DNA from: Prorocentrum cordatum
Taxonomy: Eukaryota > Sar > Dinophyceae > Prorocentrales > Prorocentraceae
Assembly (NCBI GenBank): GCA_963575745.1
Contig: CAUYUJ010000725.1
Span: 48,501-112,500 of the forward strand
Reading direction: 5' to 3'
DNA length: 64,000 nucleotides
Positions 55,000-63,932 of the stretch are shown here, piece by piece. The position numbers and the translations under genes are program-made. The first letter of the stretch is position 1. The number at the start of each line of letters is the position of its first letter. A model generated the notes under the pieces. It made no database searches. It was not told where the DNA came from and worked only from the letters and a program-made list of their open reading frames with translations.

Positions 55000-55440
55000 T
55001 TAATCTTTCGAGCCCCTGGGGCCTTCGATGTTGAGGCCGAGGCAAAGGAACTTCTGGGCTGGGTCTGGGTCATCATTGAACGGCTTCCTCTTCGAGCCAG
55101 CGCCCTCTTCGAACTCAACCCGCTTCGCGTCAATGGAGGTGTCAGGGCCCACCCCAATTGTCGGATCGATTAGGCCAAACCGTGCTGGAACCGTCGGCGT
55201 GCCAAACTCCCCTGCTTTGGTAATTTCTTCCGATGCCGTGTTTTTGTCATGCTGTTGTTGGTCCTCGTTGGTCTTTGCTTCGCCTGTTGCGTCCGTGCTT
55301 TTGACACAGACGAGAATCGGTATGTTGAGGACCTGCTGTCGATGGAGCCCAGGTGGGAGCTCTCTCAGATTGATGCTTATACGAACAAAGCGATCCATCT
55401 CATAATCGTATCCCAATTGCATGTACTCATGTTCCATCAA
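55000..55440 (-). CDS. Hypothetical protein fragment, minus strand
   Basis: 146 codons of natural composition: MMEHEYMQLGYDYEMDRFVR, beta-rich PGLHRQQVLNIPILVCVKST, then a charged loop and FGLIDPTIGVGPDTSIDAKR. No motif recognised. It overlaps the open 5' extension of the CUB gene frame on the other strand and ends about 85 bp before the spliced-leader relic, so the retrogene probably landed next to or inside this older gene. May be a 3' or middle exon. Confidence 0.45.
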   Translation of the reverse strand: MMEHEYMQLGYDYEMDRFVRISINLRELPPGLHRQQVLNIPILVCVKSTDATGEAKTNEDQQQHDKNTASEEITKAGEFGTPTVPARFGLIDPTIGVGPDTSIDAKRVEFEEGAGSKRKPFNDDPDPAQKFLCLGLNIEGPRGSKD

Positions 55441-55524
55441 GAAGAAGAGCTGATCCGAAGACCCTCTGTTCAGAGAGACCTGTTAATCAAGTGTAGGAAG
55501 TATGACAACCTTCGCACTGTGAAA

Positions 55525-55546
55525 TCCGTATCCATTTTGGCTCAAG
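55525..55546 (+). other. Relict dinoflagellate spliced leader
   Basis: Agrees with the 22-nt dinoflagellate spliced leader at 21 positions; only position 7 differs (T for G). Located 87 bp before the ATG of the CUB gene and on its sense strand, as expected for a retroposed trans-spliced mRNA. Confidence 0.9.
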
Positions 55547-55632
55547 AGAGCAAGCGAGGCTTTAGCTTTCAGCGGTGTTCCCATCCACGCGCGTGTCCAC
55601 AAGAATTTTCCCCTGCACGGGCGACGTGCGCG

Positions 55633-57498
55633 ATGCTCTTCTCATGTCTTCCGCTTTATATCGTTCTCCAAAGCCTTTGCCAGTCATACAGTTCCGTCTC
55701 TGCGGCAGCAGTGGCCAGAGGGCAAGGCATGATGCGCAGAGAGCTTGGCGGGCACGATGAAATGGCGACAGTGGAGGTGTCTTCGATTGGAGAAGTGCTA
55801 CCAGTGACCCCCATCGTGAGTTCGCAGGGACAGCATCCTCTGGTAAGCAAGGATGCGAGGCTCCTGCAAGGCCACGACGCACAAGCGGCCGAGCACACTG
55901 CTCAGGACAGTGCCGGCCTCGCCACATCATCAGGCGGACAGTCTTCCTCCACGCTTCTGTCTCGCTTGAGCCGGGACACTGCCCTTCTTGACGCGGCAGC
56001 GGCTGGGCTCGGCCTGAATCTGACCTCATGGAGCGAAAGTGATCGTCACGAGTTGATCGAGTTTATGCAGAGCCAGCGCCGTGGGACAGGCCCAACTTTG
56101 GGCTCGCAGGCCGCAACTTGGCTCACGAGTTCCAAGGGTTCAGACTACTTCGTAGGCTTCAGCTCATTGATGCAGGCCACGGGCCACACCCTTGGGGCAC
56201 TATCCAGTGGGCAGTCCTTTCCCACCGCAGCAGTTCTAACGAACGTGATTGGTATGGCGACTTCGCTGATCCCGAACCCGCTTTTTGCGGCTAGTGCTGG
56301 TCTTTTCATCAATTTCTACGCTGGCATATTCTCAAACAACAACGCCCAGATCCAGCTCACAGAGGCAATTCTCAAAAGCGTGGAGACGATGATATCCAGA
56401 GCGGAGTTGTATCAACAGATGACCAATTTACGGGATGGATTCACGAGTTTGTCATCCGAGCTCAATTGGGTTCCTGCGTTGTTCGGTGGTTATTCTGAAG
56501 CTGACGGTGCGTGGACAGCTGTGTCAGGCCCTTGTACGATAGCAGGTCATTGCGTACAGAGCTCAAACTATCCACTCAATTACAACAACCAGGAAAGTTG
56601 CCATATCTCTGTCAACCCATCTAAGGCTGGTGCGATCGTTGTCGAGACTTTCGCCACGGAGAACCGATTCGACGTATTGCTGGTGAATGGTAACCCTTAC
56701 AGTGGGTCCACCTCTCCTACAGGCGTCTCCCCTACTGGCGACATCACGTGGTCGTCAGATTTCTCCGTGACAGGCGCTGGATGGAAGTTATGCTCGCAGA
56801 CGAGTGTGGCCGAAGCTGACAAGGACCAGTTCGGAAAGGCTTGGGTGGCCAGGGAGCTTGCGAAGAAGTCTGAGGCGATGTATTTCATCATGCTTCAGAA
56901 TGAGCTCGCCCTCAAACGCCGAATGGCTTTCCACACCGACTGCGTGGCCTACACCCTGGAGCAAGCAGGCGTCAAGAGCGATGCTTGCTTAAAATGGCGA
57001 ACCAGTGGGAATATCATTCTTGGCCTGCAGCATGCAGAACTTCACCTACAAGTCTTGATCAACATCATCAGGGTCGAGCCCAGCTACACGGACCCCATAC
57101 TTAGCAAGATGAAGGAGTTGGCAGAGGAGTACGAAGCACTTCTGTGTGCAGCCTCCGAGGACCAGACAGCCTGGGAGAAGCCGCTCGTCGACAGTGGCAT
57201 ACAGTGCTTGCCCAGGTGCTGCGACGAGGCCATCCGTGGGCAATGCGGGGCAAGGTACTGCCCGCAGTGGCGGGAGGCGCAGTGCCCTGGTGCAGATGCG
57301 TGCGCGTGCGGAGGCGGCTGCTGCTCTCCAGAGCCGAACGCGCTCGCGCTTGAGAGCAGGAAGATTCGCAAGGCCATCTGCGAGCTGACTAATGCTTGGA
57401 AGCACGCGTACGGAAGTGGCCCATTCCTGCAATGCGACCTCCACGTCACGGGGTTCACCATCGATGGGCGGTTGGTTTATCCTAACTGCTATCGTTGA
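55633..57498 (+). CDS. Secreted CUB-domain protein (retroposed gene)
   Basis: 621 aa, ATG 55,633 to TGA 57,498, no introns. This ATG is chosen over upstream open codons because it follows the relict spliced leader and gives a signal peptide (MLFSCLPLYIVLQSLCQSYS). Residues 30-150 are polar; 150-290 are helical and partly hydrophobic (AVLTNVIGMATSLIPNPLFA). A CUB domain spans about residues 294-390: CTIAGHCVQSSNYPLNYNNQ, CHISVNPSK, FATENRFDVLLVNG, WSSDFSVTGAGWKLC. A helical region follows, then a Cys-rich cluster (CLPRCCDEA; CGARYCPQW; CACGGGCC) and a short C-terminal piece. CUB domains are extracellular interaction modules. Overall function unknown. Confidence 0.8.
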   Translation: MLFSCLPLYIVLQSLCQSYSSVSAAAVARGQGMMRRELGGHDEMATVEVSSIGEVLPVTPIVSSQGQHPLVSKDARLLQGHDAQAAEHTAQDSAGLATSSGGQSSSTLLSRLSRDTALLDAAAAGLGLNLTSWSESDRHELIEFMQSQRRGTGPTLGSQAATWLTSSKGSDYFVGFSSLMQATGHTLGALSSGQSFPTAAVLTNVIGMATSLIPNPLFAASAGLFINFYAGIFSNNNAQIQLTEAILKSVETMISRAELYQQMTNLRDGFTSLSSELNWVPALFGGYSEADGAWTAVSGPCTIAGHCVQSSNYPLNYNNQESCHISVNPSKAGAIVVETFATENRFDVLLVNGNPYSGSTSPTGVSPTGDITWSSDFSVTGAGWKLCSQTSVAEADKDQFGKAWVARELAKKSEAMYFIMLQNELALKRRMAFHTDCVAYTLEQAGVKSDACLKWRTSGNIILGLQHAELHLQVLINIIRVEPSYTDPILSKMKELAEEYEALLCAASEDQTAWEKPLVDSGIQCLPRCCDEAIRGQCGARYCPQWREAQCPGADACACGGGCCSPEPNALALESRKIRKAICELTNAWKHAYGSGPFLQCDLHVTGFTIDGRLVYPNCYR

Positions 57499-57499
57499 T

Positions 57500-58245
57500 T
57501 GGGGCTTCAGGGCCAAGCAGTCGCACTACGAGTAGCCAGACATGAGCGCCGTGGCGTGCAGCGCTCAATTTGCAGACAGCGCCCGTATGCTTCGTCCCCA
57601 CCCAGTTTATGTAGGTGGCGATGATGGCGATCACCATGATCTAAAGATGTGCGTTTTGTGTCAATGCCCAGGCTTATGGAACTATTCGCTCATTGCTTGC
57701 CTGCGGTCTTCGGCACAGCTAGCCCATTCAGAATGCCACTTTTGTTCACCGAACGTGCCGCATCGTAGAGTGCAGAGGCTTAAAAACAGAGACGAGAAAC
57801 AACCGTCACACTTGTGAAATGGGCTGCAGACGGAGGGCGTGGGAGGGATCGGGTGGGAAGGGCTGGGCGACGCCTTACTTTCATCCACGTTGCACGCTGC
57901 GAGTCTAAGTGTGTCTGCGTGTCTAAGTGTGTAGAACTGTTTACGGTCGTGCTCATTTCCGAGTGCGTTTGCTTGCGATTGATCTATGTGATTGTGCTTG
58001 TTCCTGTCTGCTTCTGGCTTATGTCTGATCGTGTATGAATGTGTGTCTGCTTGAGTATGTATGCGTTTGAAGTTCCATCCTACTCGGAAGATTCGGCAAT
58101 GGCATCCTGTCTCGGGCGAGCGAGAGGTGTGCTTGGAAGGATAGCGACCACGCCTGGATTCCAACCAGACAGGCGAGGATACAGGAAAGGACAAGGAGGA
58201 GGGAGGCGAGCGTGACGCAAACGCAGATGTAGATGTATACCTGCT
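57500..58245. other. No confident gene
   Basis: Only open frames overlapping repeats of GTGTGTCTGCTTG type (57,900-58,060). A minus frame (57,682-58,425) has no natural composition. Confidence 0.5.
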
Positions 58246-58547
58246 GCTATGGACAGGCTGTGGGCTCAGGGCCCTCGCCTGCACGCTGAGGCCTCTCCCT
58301 GCTAAACGACAGTCTGGCCACATCAAGTGGCACGAGAAGGCCTCTCGCATCACAACGGTTCTTGAACGATCTGCAAAACGAATTCTTGTGTTTTGCAGGA
58401 TCAGCAACCGATTTCCTGATACCATCAGGCGAAGTCAGGAATGCCATCAAACAACCTAGTGGGCGCCCCTGCGGGGGCCGACTGCCCCCGTAGTTCACCC
58501 GAGTCAACACGCACATGCCAACGCAAAGGTCGCACACAGCGTAAAAC

Positions 58548-59077
58548 TCACTCTTGGATGGGGTAGAGAATGATGCGGCCATGCGGAAGGACCTCGATCG
58601 AAACAGGCACCCCTCCAGCTGCCGCAGCGGCAGCGCCTGCCGCGCCGCCTGCCTCGGCTGCCGGTTCAGGTGGAGGGCCATCCCGCCTGCAACGCCGTCG
58701 CCCACATGCCCGCCGCCACCGTGCACGCTGCCGCCCTCATCCGAATCCAGACGGTTGGCATCGTCGCTCTCGCTCTCGCCGCCATCGTCCTCGATGGCCG
58801 CCTCGATGACGATGACCTCGTCGCCGCCTTCCTCGTCGTCCGCCTCGTTGCTGCCGCCGTTGATGTGCTCGTCGCAGTCGAAGCCCCAGGCATTAGCACC
58901 TTTGTGCTTTCTCTTCCGCCTCGGGTCCCACACGAGGTGCAATTGCTGCGCCTCTCCATTCAACCACGGCTTCACTGTACACACGGTGGGTGCCATATTC
59001 CCAAGCATGTAAGCTGACCAACTCGAACAATGCCATCCCAACGAATTTGCTTGTCCAAGCATTTCAATCCCTGCCAA
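58548..59077 (-). CDS. Unknown minus-strand gene, C-terminal segment
   Basis: Two frames share this stretch. 58,680-58,980 reads GEAQQLHLVWDPRRKRKHKG, GANAWGFDCDEH and an acidic run; the last ~50 codons read in a second phase, PEPAAEAGGAAGAAAAAAGG then VPVSIEVLPHGRIILYPIQE, to TGA at 58,548-58,550. The end looks like a true C-terminus. One frame change near 58,680 lies between. GGTGCTAATGCC occurs at about 58,890. No domain recognised. Confidence 0.45.
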
Positions 59078-59576
59078 AAGGTGTCGGCGTTGTACAAGGG
59101 AGTCAACTCAGGCTCAGAGGCGAGACCGTCCGCCAGCGATGGCTTCGCAGGCGAAGCACAATGATGCCACAGGGGCACACAGGCGCAAGCGGCGTGAGTC
59201 CAATGTGCCTCCATGTGTACTGCGACAGCTCTGGTGGCGCAGCAGCTTCGCCGCCCGCCTCTTCGCCCACGTCGGAGCCGACGAAGAGAGCAGCAAAAGC
59301 GCCGACCTGGAGGGACTGGCGCTGCACCCTGCCATTCAGCGATAGCCTCAAACACTTCCGAACGTTGTCGCCCATGACTCCGAGGTGTCTCTGCGGCCCT
59401 CGTCGGCATATGCATGTCCCAGCAAAGAAACACAGAACGTCTTCACCACCTCTCTGGGGGAAACCAGAAGCCAGAATGCGAGCGGGGGGGTACCACCAGG
59501 CGGTGAAGGGTAATTTTCCGAGTGTTTCAGTCTTGCTTTTATCATCTTTCCCCTCATTTTCCAACCTCGTGCTCAT
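58972..59576 (-). CDS. Unknown minus-strand gene, segment upstream of the C-terminus
   Basis: Natural protein runs in one frame from about 59,450 to 59,140 (GTCICRRGPQRHLGVMGDNV; LQVGAFAALFVGSDVGEEAG; CPCGIIVLRLRSHR) and then in a second from about 59,130 to 58,985 (EPELTPLYNADTFWQGLKCL; IRWDGIVRVGQLTCLGIW). Trp/Cys-rich and beta-like, with no family match by eye. Confidence 0.4.
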
Positions 59577-59631
59577 CCTCTTTCTCCCGCCCTACAGTCC
59601 TCGCCCAACCCCCCACACCCCCTGCTGTTCC

Positions 59632-60445
59632 TCACTTCCCTCCCTCTCCCCCACACTTCTTTGTTGGATCGAAGAGTTTATGAATCCCACGCATCACCTT
59701 CTCTCGCACTTCGGGCACTGGCTTCGAAACCACCTGCTTGTGAAACGCCGCCCACTTGTCGCGCAAGCGACCGTTCACGGCCACGGCGGCAGCACTCGAG
59801 CGAGGCGCTCGCAACAGCTTGCCTGCCATGACGAGGGCGTCCACGGGGTTCCGCTTGAACTGTGGATGCGGGCGCCTCCAGTAGTGATATCGTGGCTCGG
59901 CAGGGGCTGCAGTTTGCGCTCGAAGCCCTTGCACGCAGGAACTGCGTCGACCAGGCTCTTGACCAATGCAGCGTCGCGATCTGCGTGTGCCTCGTGCTCC
60001 CTGAGCAACTCCTGGCGCCGCGCAATCACGCGGCTGGTCAGAGACCCCTCGGCGCGGTACGTCTGCTTCAGCGCTTCCACCCCATGGACACTCGGGCGGG
60101 CCCGTCCTCGAGAGCTCTCTGGCGCAGCCTGTGTTCGATCTCGTTGTCAGTCCGCTGCCTCTTCGTGCAGCGTTTACAGTCCCGAGCTTTGCCGCGGAAG
60201 TTCTCTTCGCCCGTCCGATGCCGGCGGGCTCCCCCGCGCCCCCGCTCCACCAAGTCAGCGCGCTCGGCATCTGTCAAACCCCAGCACCTCATCCTCCTCC
60301 TCCTCCTCCTCCTCCTCCTCCTCCTCCCCTCCTCCTCCTTGCCTTGTCTTCCTCCCCTCCTCCTCATCGATCCAAGCTTGGAGCTTTCCCTCTGTCTCCC
60401 TCTGTGGATCGAACGCAAGGGTTGTCCGCCACGAAGCAGCGCCAC
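59632..60445 (-). CDS. Unknown minus-strand gene, middle segment
   Basis: Three overlapping frames each carry natural sequence in turn: 60,070-60,300 (LTDAERADLVERGRGGARRH; KARDCKRCTKRQRTDNEIEH), 59,880-60,080 (MEALKQTYRAEGSLTSRVIA; ADRDAALVKSLVDAVPACKG) and 59,632-59,870 (FKRNPVDALVMAGKLLRAPR; FHKQVVSKPVPEVREKVMRG). Basic and helical. A (TCC)n run at 60,290-60,340 sits at its upstream end. Confidence 0.4.
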
Positions 60446-61185
60446 GGGCCCCCGTCGCCGCCCCTGCGGCTCGAGGCGCGTTTGGCCTTCACGGCAGGGT
60501 CAGCGCCGTCAGGCTGGTCGTGGTCGCCATCGGCATGCTTTGGAAGTGGTTGCGGTTTTGAGCGTGAGGCACGCTTCCGATACGACCTCAGCACCTCCAT
60601 CGCAGAAATAACCTCCATTTCGGGGGCATGGGTCTGGTTGTTGAGCCCCACGAGTACTCTGCGCACTGCAGCGTACTTGGCCTCTGACGCCGACACGTCG
60701 AAAAGGGCCATGATCACAGTGAGGCGAAGATCGACCAGCACTAAGACTGACCCGATCCCGTCCTGGCACCAAGTCTCTATGAACTGCTTTGACCACGTGC
60801 ACCACACGGATTCGTCGGAGGCGATTTCGTCCAGCAAGGTCGCGTCGTCAGGGGTGATGAGTTGCCTGAACAGCTTGAAGGGACACCCCCTGTGGAAGGC
60901 GCGCATCTCCGCTGCGAGGCACAGGCACATGGAGAGCGCCTGGAAAGCTTTGGTCCGCAAAGCCCGCGCCCTGGAATGAGGGCGCAATGCTGCCCATGGC
61001 CGAGGATTAGACATGAGAGCTGACACATCTCGCATCACGGTCTCCTCGAGCTCGCACGTAGCAGCGACGAGCCCACGATATTTCCTCGCATCGGCGACCT
61101 CCAGACTCCTCAACTCGGCGACCGCTGACTGCTCCAGTTGGCATTCCTCGAAAGATGCCCCTCCAAGGTACAACGGCGCTGCCAT
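60364..61185 (-). CDS. Unknown minus-strand gene, segment with helical domain
   Basis: 273 codons, ATG 61,185 (possibly internal). Helical throughout: SVAELRSLEV-type start, RGLVAATCELEETVMRDVSA, FHRGCPFKLFRQLITPDDAT, WSKQFIETWCQDGIGSVLVL. The last 60 residues are Lys/Ser-rich. No recognised family. Confidence 0.45.
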   Translation of the reverse strand: MAAPLYLGGASFEECQLEQSAVAELRSLEVADARKYRGLVAATCELEETVMRDVSALMSNPRPWAALRPHSRARALRTKAFQALSMCLCLAAEMRAFHRGCPFKLFRQLITPDDATLLDEIASDESVWCTWSKQFIETWCQDGIGSVLVLVDLRLTVIMALFDVSASEAKYAAVRRVLVGLNNQTHAPEMEVISAMEVLRSYRKRASRSKPQPLPKHADGDHDQPDGADPAVKAKRASSRRGGDGGPWRCFVADNPCVRSTEGDRGKAPSLDR

Positions 61186-61348
61186 CAGCTTCCGTTAAGG
61201 CTCGAGGACGTGCGCGAAAACGATCAGATCAGCGAGGCAGCCGTGCTCCGACGTGCCACTGCCGCACATGCTAAGACGAGGGACTTGGAGTGTGATTGCC
61301 GAGCCAGATGCGCCTCCCACCCTGAGGACGGGCCGTGGTCACTTGCTC

Positions 61349-62040
61349 GAGGAGGAGGAGGAGGAGGAGGAGGAGGAGGAGGAGGAGGAGGGGGGCGCCC
61401 CGATCGGGTTCTGCAGGCCGAACGTCTTGGAGCGAACAAAGCGCCCTCGTCCCCTGGAGCTGCAGCGCGGGGGCGTCTCCGGGTCGCTGAGATCCGCCCG
61501 CCCCCCGAGCGGGGACCACGGCACTGCTCCCAAACGTTGCCAACCATAATCAACCAGACCAACCCTCCTCCTCCTCCTCCTCCTCCTCCTCCTCCTCCTC
61601 CTCCTCCTCCTCCTCCTCCTCCTCCCATGCCATGCAATCCACCCCAGATTATTAGCCCATCAACCGGACCAACCTTCCAACCAGCCAGGCTGCGACTGGG
61701 GCGGCGGACACGGGGCGCAGCTCTCACATAGAGTTTCGAGCCGGCTCTTCCACAGAACATTTCTGGAAGCTCTTCGCGAAGAGCCTGCTGCACCCCTCGA
61801 GGACGCCCACCCGGTTCACGACGTCCACCTGCCGATGCCACCTGCTCAGAGCAAGTGGCTCGGGCGCAGACCCGCGGAGCGCCTGGGCCCCATACACACG
61901 AGAAACGTCCGAAGGCTGTCCTCGAGAGCAGGAGGAGGAGCAGGAGGAGGAGGAGGAGGAGGGAGGAGGGAGGAGGGAGGAGGGAGGAGGGAGGAGGGAG
62001 GAGCAGGAGGAGGAGGATGAGGATGATGATGAGGAGGAGG
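61349..62040. repeat. GGA/TCC microsatellites within the minus-strand gene
   Basis: (GGA)n at 61,349-61,390, (CTC)n at 61,564-61,624 and GGAGGA/GGAGGGA at 61,928-62,040. They interrupt otherwise gene-like DNA. Confidence 0.9.
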
Positions 62041-62396
62041 ACGGGTCGCCTAAGCCCTTCGGAGAAACCGTACAGCCTCGACTGGGCAGAGAAAGAGACC
62101 ACCATGTCCTCCAGAATTGGATTTGTGAAACAAAGTTTCCACGACAACCCGCCTCAGTTGGATGTGTCTCGCATGCTGGTGCCGGAGTGCATCGAGGAGA
62201 TCTTGCAATTCCGAGCGGCACTGTGGAGGCGGCGATCCGCGACGGTACTCGAATGATGCTCTGAGTACGCCCCGAAACTCCTGTGGAACCCATTGGACAA
62301 ATACACGTGCATGAGAAACGATATGTTGGCTTTGGAAAGTTTCATGGCCTTCTTTCTGATTCCAGCTGGCCTGCGGACCTCGCACTTGCTCCTCAT
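61725..62396 (-). CDS. Unknown minus-strand gene, fragmented segment
   Basis: Natural pieces in three frames: 62,250-62,396 (KKAMKLSKANISFLMHVYLS), 62,060-62,147 (WKLCFTNPILEDMVVSFSAQ) and 61,730-61,870 (WHRQVDVVNRVGVLEGCSRL), separated by a (GGA)n tract (61,928-62,040). Strongly decayed or interrupted. Confidence 0.35.
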
Positions 62397-62547
62397 GATG
62401 TGCCGGTCGGGGCTCTGCTGTGCAATGCCAATCTCGCAGCGGCGGATTGCCCCGTCATCGTCCGTGGTGGCGATGCGCTGAGCGCGAGCGAATACAGAGC
62501 GTGTACGGTAGGTTTGCGTCGTGTCGACCAGCGGCGACCCCAGCGCG

Positions 62548-62643
62548 GGCGTTCAAGGTTGAACGCCGCCGGCGACCCAGAATCGATCGATGTTGAACGA
62601 TCGGACGTTGCGGCAGCGGCCGATCGTTCAAGGTTGAACGATC
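62548..62643. repeat. Pair of related hairpins with GTTCA-AGGT-TGAAC core
   Basis: 62,548-62,567 is GGCGTTCA-AGGT-TGAACGCC; 62,622-62,643 is GATCGTTCA-AGGT-TGAACGATC. Loop and inner stem are identical, and the outer pairs differ but remain complementary. A half copy (TTGAACGATCG) lies between at about 62,593. Confidence 0.75.
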
Positions 62644-62785
62644 CCTGCGGTGTCAAAAACCAACGCTGGGGTCGGCACGACACGAACCTGCGGTAATAAC
62701 ATTCCCCTTGCTTGCTCATCACATTCTGCAGCCATTGCGGGAGTTCAAACTCCATGCGCCAATATTGCCCAGCGGCAAAAAAAAG

Positions 62786-63442
62786 CTATGTGGCGACCGA
62801 ATGTTGGGAATGGCGCAATCTAGCAATCAAGGAGTCCTCATCAACATTTGTCGGGCCAAGAACGTTGTGTAGTTTGACGCTATGGGCAGCGGACTCCAAC
62901 TTAGCATCCGAAACATCTGACGCTGTCCTGAATATCAGTGGTGTTTCATCGTATCGGAAGAACTCTGTAAGACAGATCAGGACACCAGTGCGGTCTAAGG
63001 CGACCTCTTTCACAACGTGCGCCATGAAAGACAATGCGCCCATCCTGTCGCACAACACGGCTGCCATCGCCAATTCAATTTGAATGGCCCTCACCCTTTT
63101 CCGATTGACTCTGTTCAATTTCGTTTGCGCAGTTTTGGTCAGCGTGAGACTTGGGTCAATGACGTAGCGTTGAACAAGACTGCTATTAACATCATCGATT
63201 AATTGACCAATACTCGTTAAATCCTGAATGCGACGATTTATGCTTGTGACAAGATCGAACAACGCAATGTTGTAAATCGTATGCTCGAAAATGGATTCGT
63301 CCACAACCCGCGGAACCACATCCTCGCACGCGATGGGGAACGAATGGTGAATCCATTTATCCAACGCGGCGTCACCAACCCCGCTGATGTCAGCGGCATC
63401 GTGGACCTCGACGCCCTGGCCGCCATCCTCTATAGCCAGCAT
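62786..63442 (-). CDS. Unknown minus-strand gene, second N-terminal segment
   Basis: 218 codons. LAIEDGGQGVEVHDAADISG, FPIACEDVVPRVVDESIFEH, RRIQDLTSIGQLIDDVNSSL, MAAVLCDRMGALSFMAHVVK, LICLTEFFRYDETPLIFRTA. Good helical/beta composition. The F-x-RYDETP stretch is distinctive, and I recall similar strings in uncharacterised dinoflagellate proteins but cannot check. It continues from the first segment after a frame change at about 63,460. Confidence 0.5.
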   Translation of the reverse strand: MLAIEDGGQGVEVHDAADISGVGDAALDKWIHHSFPIACEDVVPRVVDESIFEHTIYNIALFDLVTSINRRIQDLTSIGQLIDDVNSSLVQRYVIDPSLTLTKTAQTKLNRVNRKRVRAIQIELAMAAVLCDRMGALSFMAHVVKEVALDRTGVLICLTEFFRYDETPLIFRTASDVSDAKLESAAHSVKLHNVLGPTNVDEDSLIARLRHSQHSVAT

Positions 63443-63899
63443 CGGGGTGCCACCGCCGAATGTGACCTGAAATCCTCCTGGCCAGCAACTTCAACAATCG
63501 AGCGGCAGAGATCGTCCGATGCGGAACAGCTTCAGGGACGGCCGGCTCGTCGACCTCTGGATCGCCAGCGTGCGGGGCGTCATCGAGGGCTACATGCGTA
63601 TGAGCGCCTTCGTCGTCCTGCGGCGGTGCTGCACGGTCAGCATCAGAAGGTGGACGACTCGACGCCGGGGCCGGGCCGCGCCACTCCGGGGCTGCATGTG
63701 ATGATGAGGAGGAGGAGGAGGAGGAGGAGGAGGAGTGAGCATCGTCAGAATCGGACGACAGGCGGGGGCTGCGCCCCCCCAGGGCTGCAACGGACCCGCG
63801 CGGCGAGCCGAAGGGACAGGCAGCGTTGAGGTCATCGTGGTCAGACATACGCCGCAGGAAAGGAGCAGCACAAGCACAAGCAAAATCAAAGTGGACCAT
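63390..63899 (-). CDS. Unknown minus-strand gene, 5' segment after spliced-leader relic
   Basis: ATG 63,899 lies 12 bp downstream of the relict spliced leader on the same strand; an alternative start is MSDHDDLNAACPFG about 17 codons later. About 140 natural residues, Ser/Asp/Pro-rich and disordered-like with a Ser run from a TCC microsatellite, ending in RTISAARLLKLLAR before the phase change. Together with the segments down to 58,548 it would be a single retroposed gene now broken in many places. Confidence 0.5.
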   Translation of the reverse strand: MVHFDFACACAAPFLRRMSDHDDLNAACPFGSPRGSVAALGGRSPRLSSDSDDAHSSSSSSSSSSSSHAAPEWRGPAPASSRPPSDADRAAPPQDDEGAHTHVALDDAPHAGDPEVDEPAVPEAVPHRTISAARLLKLLARRISGHIRRWHPDAGYRGWRPGRRGPRCR

Positions 63900-63910
63900 T
63901 CAGCAACGAG

Positions 63911-63932
63911 CTTGAGCCCAAATGGCCACGGA
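63911..63932 (-). other. Relict dinoflagellate spliced leader (minus strand)
   Basis: Read on minus, 20 of 22 positions agree with the spliced leader (differences at positions 6, G for A, and 14, G for T). It sits directly upstream of the ATG at 63,899 of a minus-strand gene. Confidence 0.85.

Noticed and set aside
55249-55632. Upstream extension of the CUB gene frame (MLLLVLVGLCFACCVRAFD), which resembles a signal peptide
   Set aside because: The relict spliced leader at 55,525 places the mRNA 5' end downstream of it, and a minus-strand gene fragment occupies this stretch.
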